18,700 nucleotides of DNA from Lachnospiraceae bacterium (GCA_004556565.1 SFGN01000053.1:1-18700), one strand, 5' to 3'; shown: positions 1 to 7,049, counted from the first letter of the stretch. Numbers and translations are program-made. Notes: generated from the sequence alone by a model not told the origin.

Positions 1-91
1 AACATAATGCAATAATCAGACTACACTGTAGGTTAGTCTTAAGGGTAGTATGTGGTTTGGGAAGGACATTCAATTCTTCTGTATTTTTCAT
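1..91 (-). CDS. 5' end of an unidentified gene running off the left edge
   Basis: An ATG at 91 (minus strand) opens about 30 codons with no stop before the window ends; the product starts MKNTEELNVLPKPHTTLK. It sits about 30 bases downstream of a good minus-strand promoter (123-151), with a weak GAGAAG ribosome binding site nine bases before the ATG. I do not recognise the protein. Thirty open codons can arise by chance, so the case rests on promoter, spacing and start together. The promoter-proximal DNA carries repeated GGTAGT motifs that could be the end of an insertion sequence, which would make this a transposase start, but that is a guess. Confidence 0.35.
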   Translation of the reverse strand, partial: MKNTEELNVLPKPHTTLKTNLQCSLIIALC

Positions 92-122
92 TTCGTTCGG
101 CTTCTCTTTTATGTTTAAGCTT

Positions 123-151
123 ATTTTATAGCATTTTCTACAGATTTTCAA
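123..151 (-). promoter_or_regulatory. Sigma-A promoter for the leftward edge gene
   Basis: On the minus strand there is TTGAAA (146-151), a 17-base spacer and TAAAAT (123-128). The predicted start of transcription lies about 25 bases before the ATG at 91. Seen directly; use is inferred. Confidence 0.5.
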
Positions 152-172
152 TCGACTTGAAAATGGTGTGGG

Positions 173-221
173 ACTACCTATCCTAAAACTACCCCCCGAT
201 TTTCCTGTTGTTTACACTACC
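173..221 (-). repeat. Three spaced GGTAGT motifs
   Basis: GGTAGT occurs on the minus strand at 173-178, 188-193 and 216-221, the outermost as GGTAGTGTAAACAACAGG. Short repeated motifs upstream of a leftward promoter resemble the ends of some insertion sequences (for example the IS21 group), but no matching opposite end is visible in the window. They could equally be operator sites. Confidence 0.3.
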
Positions 222-395
222 ATTCCTAAGGGCAATAGAAAAAAGCGGAAGGAAAGTTTAAAATTAAAAACATATCGACATAGAGCCTGCATACAAAGTT
301 GTATGGATAAGTATCAATGTCTAGTATGATGCACCCTAAATACCGTACTGTTTCGCTGAGAATGCTTTTTCGAGAGTGCAGTTGTAAAAACGCAG

Positions 396-411
396 GCGTA
401 GCGGGCTACGC
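396..411. other. GC-rich palindrome in an otherwise gene-poor stretch
   Basis: GCGTAG (396-401) and CTACGC (406-411) form a compact palindrome around CGGG. It has no U-tract, so it is not a convincing terminator. The stretch 222-428 around it shows no other clear feature. Function unknown. Confidence 0.35.
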
Positions 412-428
412 TGAGGCTAGGTGTGAAA

Positions 429-566
429 ATGAGTAGTACCAAAAGAATGCTTCCATATGTCCGGCAATATGTGATCGTTGCTGTGTACGACATCATGGAT
501 CGGGATGGTATCAAATATGAAAACGATAAAAGAGGAGTGATATCAACATTTGTTATGTACATATGA
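429..566 (+). CDS. Possible 45-codon ORF, unidentified
   Basis: ATG 429 to TGA 564-566 encodes 45 residues beginning MSSTKRMLPYVRQYVIVAVY and containing YDIMDRDGIKYEN. A weak AGGTG lies five bases before the start; a GTG two codons upstream is an alternative. There is no promoter that I can defend and no family I recognise. It may be a remnant of the same decayed region as its neighbours, or a chance ORF. Confidence 0.2.
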   Translation: MSSTKRMLPYVRQYVIVAVYDIMDRDGIKYENDKRGVISTFVMYI

Positions 567-614
567 ACAACACATTTTTATGAAAAATTTTGAAAAGTAC
601 GAAGGAGAGAAACA

Positions 615-2281
615 ATGAAAAAGAGAAGACTTTTATCACTGATTTTAACAATTTGTATGGTGTTGTCACTGACACCGATGGTCGCCTATGCTTTAGAGTT
701 TGACGGTTCCAGCTTCGTGGTTGGATTTGATCCTTGTGGGGGTTGACGAGGCATCCGAGGGAAAGGTGCAAGTGCAGATTGGTACTGGTGACCCACAGTT
801 TGCCGAGTCATGGAGTGGACGATTCTATAATGATGGTAATACATCGATCACATTCACGCTGACGCCTCCCGCAGAAGCAGCCGGCCGCGCACCTGTCGTA
901 TATGTGGCGGATTATGAGTTTGCTAATCCTGTTACGCCGGTGCTTCAAGCGAATGAAGGCAAATACAGCTTCACGATCACACCGAGTGAGCTTTGGGCAG
1001 GAGTTTCCAACCCCAATTTTTTAGTCCTTGTGTCTTGGTGTTGGGAGTTTGATTCGTTCGGACCGGAAGACGGTCAGTTTATGGTAGAAACCCATGTTCC
1101 CGGCGGCGATGCAAACGGAACTATATTGATACAGCCTGGCGCTAATTCAGGAAATCATAAGTCTTTTGGCAGCAAAGACAGATACATCTATAATAGGCAT
1201 GACGATGAAGACAACCTGTATGTAACTTTTATTCCGCAACCCGGAATGAAACTGGTCGCATTCCAGATTGGCGATGAGGTGTACGGGGATGAGGCTATAG
1301 AGGGGTCCCCGGAAGAAGAAATGCATCCCCTTCCCGAACTGAGAGCTGACGGCCAATGTACGATGACCATTTCCGTTCCCGCATTGTCAGACACGGATGC
1401 CGACGAAGCCATTTATGTAGAAGCGATCTTTGAAGGAGCAGACCCGGTTGCTCCCCCCGCCGGTCTTACATGGGACGGCAAGACCGCAAAATGGGATGCG
1501 GTAGAGGGTGCAGACCACTATCGTGTTACCTTCATGCGAGGTTATACAAACAGTAACGGCGAAATAGACTGGTTCGGTATGGCCAACAGTGGTATTATCA
1601 CGGAAGCGTGTGAATACGATTTCTCAAATTCTATTGACTCGGATGATGATTCTACCAAGTATTGCTTCCGCGTTTGTGCCATTAATGACAAAGTGTGCTC
1701 CGATGAAGTAGAATCCTGCCCGTACAACAGCATAGCTGACAATACTGTTGACAACTCCGTTGACGCTTCCTCGATAAGCGTTGAACTCTCCGTGACCTTC
1801 CGTGACGGTGAGACCGGAGAAACGGCATCTCCTGTACGTATCGACACGATTACTCCGGAGAACGTAACCGTCGGCACGTTTGAAACTGTCAAGACGAACG
1901 CGATTGAAGAAGCAAAAACGATGCTGAACGAATGGCTTGAAACGACGCGTGAGGAAAATCAGGATAAGCTGTTCACAGTTGTCGGTGACATGACCGTGGA
2001 GGCAAGGAATATTACCGACGCCCACACCCATAATCTGACCCTTGTCCCTGCCAAGGACAGTACCTGTACGGAAGCAGGCAATAAAGCATACTATACCTGT
2101 GATGGTTGTGACAAGTGGTTTGAAGACGCAACCGGCTGACTCTTCGAAGCCTGCTGATTCCCAATCACTTCAGACCAGTGATAACAGCAACCTCGCGCTT
2201 TGGTTTACGTTGCTGTTCGTTTCCGGTGCAGGCACATTTGGAACTGTAGTTTACAGCAAAAGAAAAAAGCGTGCTGAGTAA
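615..2281 (+). pseudogene. Frameshifted wall-anchored surface protein
   Basis: An ATG at 615 behind GAAGGAGAG starts a clear signal peptide (MKKRRLLSL, hydrophobic core, cut near AYA) that runs into TGA at 744-746. The mature protein continues one frame over from about 743 to TGA 2137-2139: an acidic region, a fibronectin III-like stretch (PAGLTWDGKTAKWDAVEGAD), then one Cys-rich repeat (CTEAGNKAYYTCDGCDKWF) of the kind seen in clostridial cell-surface proteins. A third frame finishes with PADSSKPADSQ, a degenerate sorting motif LQTSDNS, a membrane segment and a KRKKRAE tail, ending at 2281. The three parts together make one wall protein; the first break coincides with a run of five G (738-742). 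Substrate or ligand is unknown. Either a true pseudogene or, for the first break, slippage or sequencing error. Confidence 0.85.
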
Positions 2282-2303
2282 TGCGACAAAATGAATGTTT
2301 AGC

Positions 2304-2343
2304 AAAGGCGGTGACGAGGCATACTCGCTGCTGCCTTTTGTTT
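2304..2343 (+). terminator. Intrinsic terminator after the surface protein
   Basis: AAAGGC (2304-2309) pairs with GCCTTT (2333-2338), with CGAG/CTCG inside and a GCATA loop, followed by TTGTTT. It begins 22 bases after the stop of the broken surface gene, which it would have served. Confidence 0.7.
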
Positions 2344-2360
2344 AGAATTGGAGCATAAAA

Positions 2361-2661
2361 ATGAACAACTATAAATCTCAACACCCTACACAGTATGCGC
2401 CGGGGCAACGTTTAAGAGAGGAAGCTCGTGCAAGGTGACTATATTGTGATGATGTTGTACGCGTTGTGGGGAAGCGAGGCAGTATTTAAGGCAGGTAAAA
2501 CAGTTCTGCTGTCGGATGAAATTTGAGATTATCCGGAGGCAAGTACAGCCTTAAAGTTTTTCCGTATGGATGGACGGTATGCTGTCATTGAAACCGGTTC
2601 TCTGCCGGGAGTGAAGGAATATGATAAGGAATCGTTCCCGCCGACGGTGATTGGAAAGAAA
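2361..2661 (+). pseudogene. Remnant of a small unidentified gene
   Basis: A GGAGC site precedes ATG 2361, which opens 25 codons (MNNYKSQHPTQYAPGQRLRE) to TGA 2436-2438. An overlapping frame from about 2428 gives protein-like sequence (GDYIVMMLYALWGSEAVF), meets TGA at 2524-2526, then continues as YPEASTALKFFRMDGRYAV and ETGSLPGVKEYDKESFPP until the pfp terminator. One frameshift plus one stop would join these into a single protein of roughly 100 residues. I do not recognise the family. It may be a fragment of a mobile-element cargo gene, given the decayed neighbours. The call as a remnant rests on coding-like composition only. Confidence 0.4.
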
Positions 2662-2707
2662 AATCCCCCGGGAATCAAGTACTTTAACACTTGATTCCCG
2701 GGGGATT
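2662..2707 (-). terminator. Strong intrinsic terminator of pfp
   Basis: A perfect 18-bp stem (2662-2679 with 2690-2707) with a 10-base loop and a CCCCCGGG core lies 12 bases past the pfp stop. On the minus strand it is followed by TTTCTTTCC, a U-rich tail. The plus side has no proper U-tract, so it serves pfp. Confidence 0.9.
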
Positions 2708-2719
2708 ATAAATTGAATT

Positions 2720-4381
2720 TTATTTTGCCTGTTCGAGAGCAAGAGTTACAGTTGTAGTGTCACAAACTTCTGTCGGTCCGTAGTACTGGATTGCACCCGG
2801 ATATACGAAGCATGTATCAACTGCCCATTCTTCACGGTGAGCTTCAAAGAATTTGAATGGCTTTCCATCAAGTTCAACAAGAGCTTTTTTGATTACCGGT
2901 TTATCTTCGCCATGTCTTCTTTCGATATTCATCATCTTAGTGATCGGCATACCGCCTGCAACCCATTCGCTTGCCGGCTGAGACAGGTTAGAGATTTTTG
3001 ACAGGTAGCCGTTGTATCCATACTGGATCAGCATGAATGCATTGTATCCTAATGAGTAGCAGTAGTCTGAGTCAAAGTTGGATGGGAAAGCACATCTTCC
3101 TTCGTATCCCAAGAAGTGATGAAGTGCATTGAATTTACCGGTATAAGTACCGGCAGCTTTTCTGGCCTCCAATTTATCTTTTACAAGAGCAGAGAATAAT
3201 TTTTCTGACTCAATCAGAGAAACCTGTACGTTTCCGTGCGGGTCTCTTTCCAGGAATAACTGCTGCTGAATTGTTTCCGGAAGGATTGCAAATACAGCCA
3301 TGGATTCTTTTGTCAGACCGTTTTCAATAAATGCATATTTTTCTTTCCATGTCGGAAGCGCATTGAAGTCATCAGCTTTACTTCCTGCAAGAAGTTCGTT
3401 GATTTCATGAATTAACACTGAGAATTCAGGAACAAATTCAACAACACCTTCAGGAATGACTGCAACACCGAAATTCATTCCGTTAGCTGCTCTCTTTTCA
3501 ACGGAATCTGCAATATAATCTGCAATTTCAGAAAGAGACATTTTCTTGGCAGCAACTTCTTCAGAAATCAGGCAGATATTCGGCTGGGTTTCAAGAGCAC
3601 ATTCAAGAGCAACGTGAGAAGCAGAACGTCCCATAACTTTAATGAAGTGCCAGTATTTTTTAGCTGAGTTCGCATCTCTTTCAATGTTTCCGATAATTTC
3701 GCTGTATGTTTTTGTTGCAGTATCGAAACCGAAAGAGCATTCGATATCTTCATTTTTCAGGTCGCCGTCAATTGTCTTCGGGCAGCCGATTACCTGAACA
3801 CCCGTGTTGTGAGCTGCAAAGTATTCAGCAAGAACAGCAGCGTTAGTATTTGAATCATCACCGCCGATGATCACGATTGCTGTGATGCCGTGTTTTTTGC
3901 ATACTTCAGCAGCGATAGCAAACTGCTCGTTTGTTTCAAGTTTTGTTCTGCCGGAACCGATAATATCAAAACCGCCGGTATTTCTGTACTGATTGATGTA
4001 TTCATCATCAAAAATCAAGTAGTCATCTTCGATAAGTCCGCTCGGACCGTTTTTAAAACCATAAAGAACGTTTTCTGCATTTGTTGCTTTTAAAGCATCA
4101 TACAGTCCGCAAATAACATTGTGTCCGCCGGGAGCCTGTCCGCCTGAAAGAATAACACCTACAACCTGTTTCTTAGCTTCGGAAGTGTTCTGTCCTTTCT
4201 GGAAAGTGATTTCTTTTTTACCATAAGTATTTGGAAAAAGAGCTTTAATCTTTTCCTGATCAGCTACGCTCTGAGTTTCTTCACCTTCTTTGACGCAAAT
4301 ATCTGCAATACCGTTTCTCAGCATTCCGGGAAGTTTTGGAGAATACTCATATCTGGCTTTTTGTAATGGTGAAATTTTCAT
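2720..4381 (-). CDS. pfp: Diphosphate--fructose-6-phosphate 1-phosphotransferase
   Basis: Cytoplasmic glycolytic enzyme that reversibly phosphorylates fructose 6-phosphate with pyrophosphate instead of ATP. The 553-residue length is that of the long PPi-PFK family (plant beta-subunit-like), longer than ATP-PFK (about 320). Visible motifs: GGQAPGGHN (80-88), GGDDSNTN (173-180), PKTIDGDLKN (201-210, catalytic TIDGD) and MGRSASHV (250-257). The second Asp in GGDDS (GGDGS in ATP enzymes) and the Lys of DLKN are the residues associated with PPi use. AAAGGAGA precedes the ATG. It is a single-gene unit on the minus strand with its own terminator, flanked on both sides by broken plus-strand genes. 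Identification is secure; a structured leader may regulate it. Confidence 0.96.
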   Translation of the reverse strand: MKISPLQKARYEYSPKLPGMLRNGIADICVKEGEETQSVADQEKIKALFPNTYGKKEITFQKGQNTSEAKKQVVGVILSGGQAPGGHNVICGLYDALKATNAENVLYGFKNGPSGLIEDDYLIFDDEYINQYRNTGGFDIIGSGRTKLETNEQFAIAAEVCKKHGITAIVIIGGDDSNTNAAVLAEYFAAHNTGVQVIGCPKTIDGDLKNEDIECSFGFDTATKTYSEIIGNIERDANSAKKYWHFIKVMGRSASHVALECALETQPNICLISEEVAAKKMSLSEIADYIADSVEKRAANGMNFGVAVIPEGVVEFVPEFSVLIHEINELLAGSKADDFNALPTWKEKYAFIENGLTKESMAVFAILPETIQQQLFLERDPHGNVQVSLIESEKLFSALVKDKLEARKAAGTYTGKFNALHHFLGYEGRCAFPSNFDSDYCYSLGYNAFMLIQYGYNGYLSKISNLSQPASEWVAGGMPITKMMNIERRHGEDKPVIKKALVELDGKPFKFFEAHREEWAVDTCFVYPGAIQYYGPTEVCDTTTVTLALEQAK

Positions 4382-4421
4382 AACTAAATCTCCTTTTATA
4401 GTTTATTTTATATAATGATGC

Positions 4422-4486
4422 CGGGTCAGGAATAAAGGTTTTCAGACCCGCAAGGTGCTATAGCCGGGGTTTGCTCCCAATAGCTA
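4422..4486 (-). promoter_or_regulatory. Two hairpins in the pfp 5' leader
   Basis: CGGGTC (4422-4427) pairs with GACCCG (4445-4450), and TAGC (4461-4464) with GCTA (4483-4486) closing an inner GGG/CCC pair. Both fall between the proposed pfp promoter and its ribosome binding site. I match them to no known riboswitch and see no U-tract. Confidence 0.3.
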
Positions 4487-4495
4487 CATAATCAA

Positions 4496-4524
4496 ATATT
4501 AATATATTTCAGCCAAAAAGTAAA
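4496..4524 (-). promoter_or_regulatory. Possible pfp promoter
   Basis: Minus strand TTTACT (4519-4524), 17-base spacer, TAATAT (4496-4501); each box matches consensus at four of six positions. It would give a leader of about 105 bases. Confidence 0.35.
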
Positions 4525-4643
4525 CCATTACAAAGGAAAAATAGTATTTAATAAAATTTTTTTCATATCTTGTATATGTGGCTTGTAACATTTTTGAGGT
4601 GTGATGAAAGGGATGGAAATTTATGCGGCTTAAACATGTTTGA

Positions 4644-4956
4644 AACCTGAATCAGGCCAAGCCCCCATGCTTTGTGTTAATACCGATTTTTACAGAGACC
4701 ATTGTAGATGACAATTTCAACACATCCTCTCAGATAGATGTGGCTGTCAATCTGATTTACAATCTATGCAGCACTTATTCCATTGATACAGACCGTCTTT
4801 ATACCACCGGTCAGTCTATGGGAGGAATGACATCTTTCCATTTCGAAAGGAACGACTGTGGCAGGAGGAGCCTCAGGCAGCGAACACCTGACGTCCTTTG
4901 ATTATGCATACAAGCTGGTAGCCGTGCGGGACTGGCTGTTTGCCCAAAGTAAGTAA
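4644..4956 (+). pseudogene. Internally deleted esterase (PHB-depolymerase-like alpha/beta hydrolase)
   Basis: A stretch in one frame gives PCFVLIPIFTETIVDDNF, a helix with IDTDRLYTTG and the nucleophile elbow GQSMGGM (GxSxG serine hydrolase motif, around 4815-4835). In the next frame, from about 4850, the usual C-terminal end of the family follows: SEHLTSFDYAYKL, then VRDWLFAQSK and TAA at 4954-4956. The region between the elbow and the C-terminus, which should carry the catalytic Asp, is missing, as is the whole N-terminal part. There is no start with a ribosome binding site. It is a deletion remnant and cannot be active. Confidence 0.75.
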
Positions 4957-5021
4957 ATGTAATGTCGGGTGTGAACTAAAACTGTTATGTCATCTAAAAC
5001 TTGTTGATAGATTATCTAATG

Positions 5022-5050
5022 TTGATTAAAATGTATATTTGTGTTATAGT
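5022..5050 (+). promoter_or_regulatory. Promoter of the mgtE leader
   Basis: TTGATT (5022-5027), 17-base spacer, TATAGT (5045-5050). Transcription would start near 5057, about 370 bases before mgtE, just ahead of a strong ribosome binding site at 5068-5073. No better promoter lies closer to mgtE. Confidence 0.6.
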
Positions 5051-5081
5051 TGGTAGAGACTAAATTCAGGAGGTGAACAGA

Positions 5082-5171
5082 ATGGATAGTTGTGATAGTT
5101 ATGGTCGAAGTATTAACAATGATGGAGATCCTTACACGGCTGAAACAGAACAATCTGTCTGTTTTGTTTAG
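5082..5171 (+). CDS. 29-codon ORF, possible leader peptide of mgtE
   Basis: ATG 5082 follows a full AGGAGGTG ribosome binding site (AGGAGG at 5068-5073, eight bases away) and the ORF ends at TAG 5169-5171. The peptide starts MDSCDSYGRSINNDGDPYTA and is rich in acidic residues, with an acidic-proline stretch NNDGDP and further Glu residues after it. It lies between promoter and terminator-like hairpin upstream of mgtE, the position of a leader peptide. In enterobacteria, acidic and proline-containing nascent peptides (MgtL) sense Mg2+ by ribosome destabilisation; the likeness here is inference. Alternatively it is the start of a decayed gene whose continuation is the overlapping frame from 5101. 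Confidence 0.45.
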   Translation: MDSCDSYGRSINNDGDPYTAETEQSVCFV

Positions 5172-5262
5172 TTTGTACGCATACAGAAAATATGCCTCAG
5201 TAGTTTTTGAATACTTACTAAGGAATAAAGATTGGGATACTTTCCCGCATTTCATAAAATGA
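5101..5262 (+). CDS. 53-codon ORF overlapping the leader ORF
   Basis: In a different frame from the 29-codon ORF, ATG 5101 opens 53 codons to TGA 5260-5262. The predicted peptide is helical and protein-like (MVEVLTMMEILTRLKQNNLS, then YAYRKYASVVFEYLLRNKDW). It has no ribosome binding site of its own, so it would need reinitiation or a frameshift from the strongly initiated ORF. Its stop lies inside the first of two competing hairpins. Not recognised. It may be the body of a gene frameshifted after its first codons. Confidence 0.3.
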   Translation: MVEVLTMMEILTRLKQNNLSVLFSLYAYRKYASVVFEYLLRNKDWDTFPHFIK

Positions 5263-5276
5263 ATGCGGATGCATTC
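5245..5276 (+). promoter_or_regulatory. Two mutually exclusive hairpins in the mgtE leader
   Basis: CCGCATT (5245-5251) can pair with AATGCGG (5262-5268), and GAATGC (5261-5266) can pair with GCATTC (5271-5276). The right arm of the first and the left arm of the second share bases, so only one can form. This is the geometry of a switch, but both stems are short. Confidence 0.35.
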
Positions 5277-5299
5277 CTGAGTTTCCATGTGCGGATTTT

Positions 5300-5371
5300 C
5301 CATCATATGTCAGACCGGATATTACAGCGAAGCGCTCGTATGTTTGAAAGAGTACATATGATGGTTTTTTT
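5300..5371 (+). terminator. Terminator-like hairpin in the mgtE leader
   Basis: CCATCATATGT (5300-5310) pairs perfectly with ACATATGATGG (5354-5364), directly followed by seven T (5365-5371). The 43-base loop is long and holds a small AGCG/CGCT stem. It sits 57 bases before mgtE and downstream of the only good promoter, so it could act as an attenuator. The low-GC stem and long loop limit certainty. Confidence 0.55.
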
Positions 5372-5427
5372 GCGCCCTTTTTTATATATGAGCAGGTGGA
5401 AAAGTTGACAAAAGGAGGAAAACAAAC

Positions 5428-6822
5428 ATGGAAAAAGTAAATGTTATGGAATTCGGCTATGTGCAGGAAATAGTATCTTTGGTTCGTAATGAAGCTATGT
5501 CTGAGAATCTCGCCGGAAAATTGGAGCGATACCATGAGAATGATATAGCAGAGGCTCTGGAATTACTGACAAGTGACGAGAGAAAGAATCTCTACAAGGT
5601 ATTGGGGGTAGAGCGTACTTCTGAAATATTTTCATATCTGGATGATGCGGGCATTTACCTTGAAGAAATGGAGCTGGCGGAAGCGACAGAAATCATCGGA
5701 AACATGGATTCAGACGATGCGGTGGATGTGCTGGAGAACATGGATGAAGATACCCAGAAAAAGATCGTCAGTTCATTGAATGAGGAAAGCAGCCGGGATA
5801 TCACACTGATTCGTTCTTATAGTGAAGATGAAATCGGCAGTAAAATGACGACCAACTATATCGAGATAAAAAGAGGCCTGAATGTTAAGCAGGCGATGAA
5901 AGAGCTGATTTCACAGGCGGAGGAGAATGATAATATATATACTGTATACGTCTGTAATGAAGACGGTTCATATTACGGCGCAATGGATTTGAAAGATCTG
6001 ATCACCGCAAGGGAGTATACCGACCTTCAGTCCCTGATCAGTAATGCCTATCCGTTTGTCCGCGACCATGAGAAAGTTTCAGACTGTCTGGAAAAGATCA
6101 GAGGATATGCGGAAGATTCTATTCCTGTATTAAATAATCAAAATCAGATACTCGGAGTTATAACATCTCAGGATATCATCGAGGTAGTCGATGATGAAAT
6201 GGGAGATGACTATGCAAAGTTAGCCGGTCTGACTGCTGAAGAAGATTTGAATGAAGGGTTATTAACAAGCATGAAGAAAAGGCTTCCCTGGCTGGTAATT
6301 CTTTTTATTTTAGGAATTGGAGTGTCGTCTGTTGTCGGTATTTTTGAACAGGTCGTTGCACAAATCGCAATTATCGTATGCTTTCAGTCCCTGATTCTGG
6401 ATATGGCGGGAAATGTTGGTACACAGTCACTTGCGGTTACGATTCGTGTATTGGTGGACGGACATTTGAAAACGTCACAAAAAATACGTCTTGTATTAAA
6501 AGAAATGCGTATCGGACTGTGTGACGGTCTTGTGCTCGGAGCTTTATCCTTTGTTTTTGTGGGAATATATATATGGAAGCTAAAAGGATATGAAATGTTC
6601 TTTTCATTTACAGTTTCTCTGTGTGTCGGCATCGCATTGACTGCGGCGATGGTGATATCAAGCATGGTAGGTACGATAGTGCCGATGTTTTTCCACAAGA
6701 TCCATGTTGATCCTGCGGTTGCGTCCGGACCGCTGATTACAACTGTAAACGATCTGGTAGCTGTCATTTCGTATTATGGACTGGCATGGGTGTTGCTCAT
6801 CAACATCCTGCATCTGGCGTGA
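5428..6822 (+). CDS. mgtE: Magnesium transporter MgtE
   Basis: Membrane Mg2+ channel/transporter, normally a homodimer gated by cytoplasmic Mg2+. The 464 residues show the family order: an acidic helical MgtE_N domain (about 25-130, with GNMDSDDAVDVLENM), two CBS domains (about 135-255; SIPVLNNQNQILGVITSQDI is the second), a connecting helix, then five hydrophobic segments from residue 286. Pore-region motifs are GNVGTQS (329-334 area) and PAVASGPLITTVNDL (429-443), where the Asp of TVND matches the selectivity-filter Asp of the Thermus protein. AAAGGAGG lies about nine bases before the ATG; a second Met at codon 7 is less well placed. No M-box (ykoK) Mg2+ riboswitch is recognisable upstream; the leader has ORFs and hairpins instead. 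Confidence 0.95.
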   Translation: MEKVNVMEFGYVQEIVSLVRNEAMSENLAGKLERYHENDIAEALELLTSDERKNLYKVLGVERTSEIFSYLDDAGIYLEEMELAEATEIIGNMDSDDAVDVLENMDEDTQKKIVSSLNEESSRDITLIRSYSEDEIGSKMTTNYIEIKRGLNVKQAMKELISQAEENDNIYTVYVCNEDGSYYGAMDLKDLITAREYTDLQSLISNAYPFVRDHEKVSDCLEKIRGYAEDSIPVLNNQNQILGVITSQDIIEVVDDEMGDDYAKLAGLTAEEDLNEGLLTSMKKRLPWLVILFILGIGVSSVVGIFEQVVAQIAIIVCFQSLILDMAGNVGTQSLAVTIRVLVDGHLKTSQKIRLVLKEMRIGLCDGLVLGALSFVFVGIYIWKLKGYEMFFSFTVSLCVGIALTAAMVISSMVGTIVPMFFHKIHVDPAVASGPLITTVNDLVAVISYYGLAWVLLINILHLA

Positions 6823-6869
6823 ACTGTAACGTAAGATGCGGTCTTTACAAAGGGAACTGTTACTAATAA

Positions 6870-6898
6870 TTGACTTTTAAAATTTCGTATGGTATAAC
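6870..6898 (+). promoter_or_regulatory. Promoter of the thiC transcript
   Basis: TTGACT (6870-6875), 17-base spacer, TATAAC (6893-6898), placed just before the TPP riboswitch. Confidence 0.75.
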
Positions 6899-6910
6899 AC
6901 TTTTAGATAA

Positions 6911-6995
6911 AGAGTTGGGGAGCTTGTAAACAGGCTGAGAGGAAGTTGTGAACTTCGACCCTTAACCTGATTTGGATAATGCCAACGTAGGAAAA
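6911..6995 (+). ncRNA. TPP riboswitch (THI element)
   Basis: The conserved THI pieces appear in order: GGGGAGC, the pyrimidine-sensor loop CAGGCTGAGAGGAAG, ACTTCGACCCTTAACCTGA, then TTTGGATAATGCCAACGTAGGAAA. It binds thiamin pyrophosphate and, with the terminator at 7019-7049, should stop transcription of thiC when thiamin is plentiful. Confidence 0.96.
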
Positions 6996-7018
6996 TAAGA
7001 TTATATAAAAGTTTCAGG

Positions 7019-7049
7019 CGGAGCACCATTTCAGGTGTTCCGTTTTTTT
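7019..7049 (+). terminator. Riboswitch-controlled terminator before thiC
   Basis: CGGAGCACC (7019-7027) pairs with GGTGTTCCG (7034-7042, one G-U), loop ATTTCA, followed by seven T. It is the expression platform of the TPP riboswitch. Confidence 0.9.

Noticed and set aside
1624..2031. Minus-strand open frame of 135 codons inside the surface protein
   Set aside because: Plus strand gives the signal peptide, FN3-like region, Cys repeat and sorting signal; the minus frame resembles nothing.
5057..5427. M-box (ykoK) Mg2+ riboswitch upstream of mgtE
   Set aside because: I looked for the conserved GGUGAGGCUCCU and GUCGAGAGACGAC-like blocks by eye and did not find them; a covariance-model scan would settle it.
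5016..5535. Two minus-strand open frames over the mgtE leader
   Set aside because: They have no start signals and would oppose a good plus-strand promoter and ribosome binding site; one also overlaps the start of mgtE.
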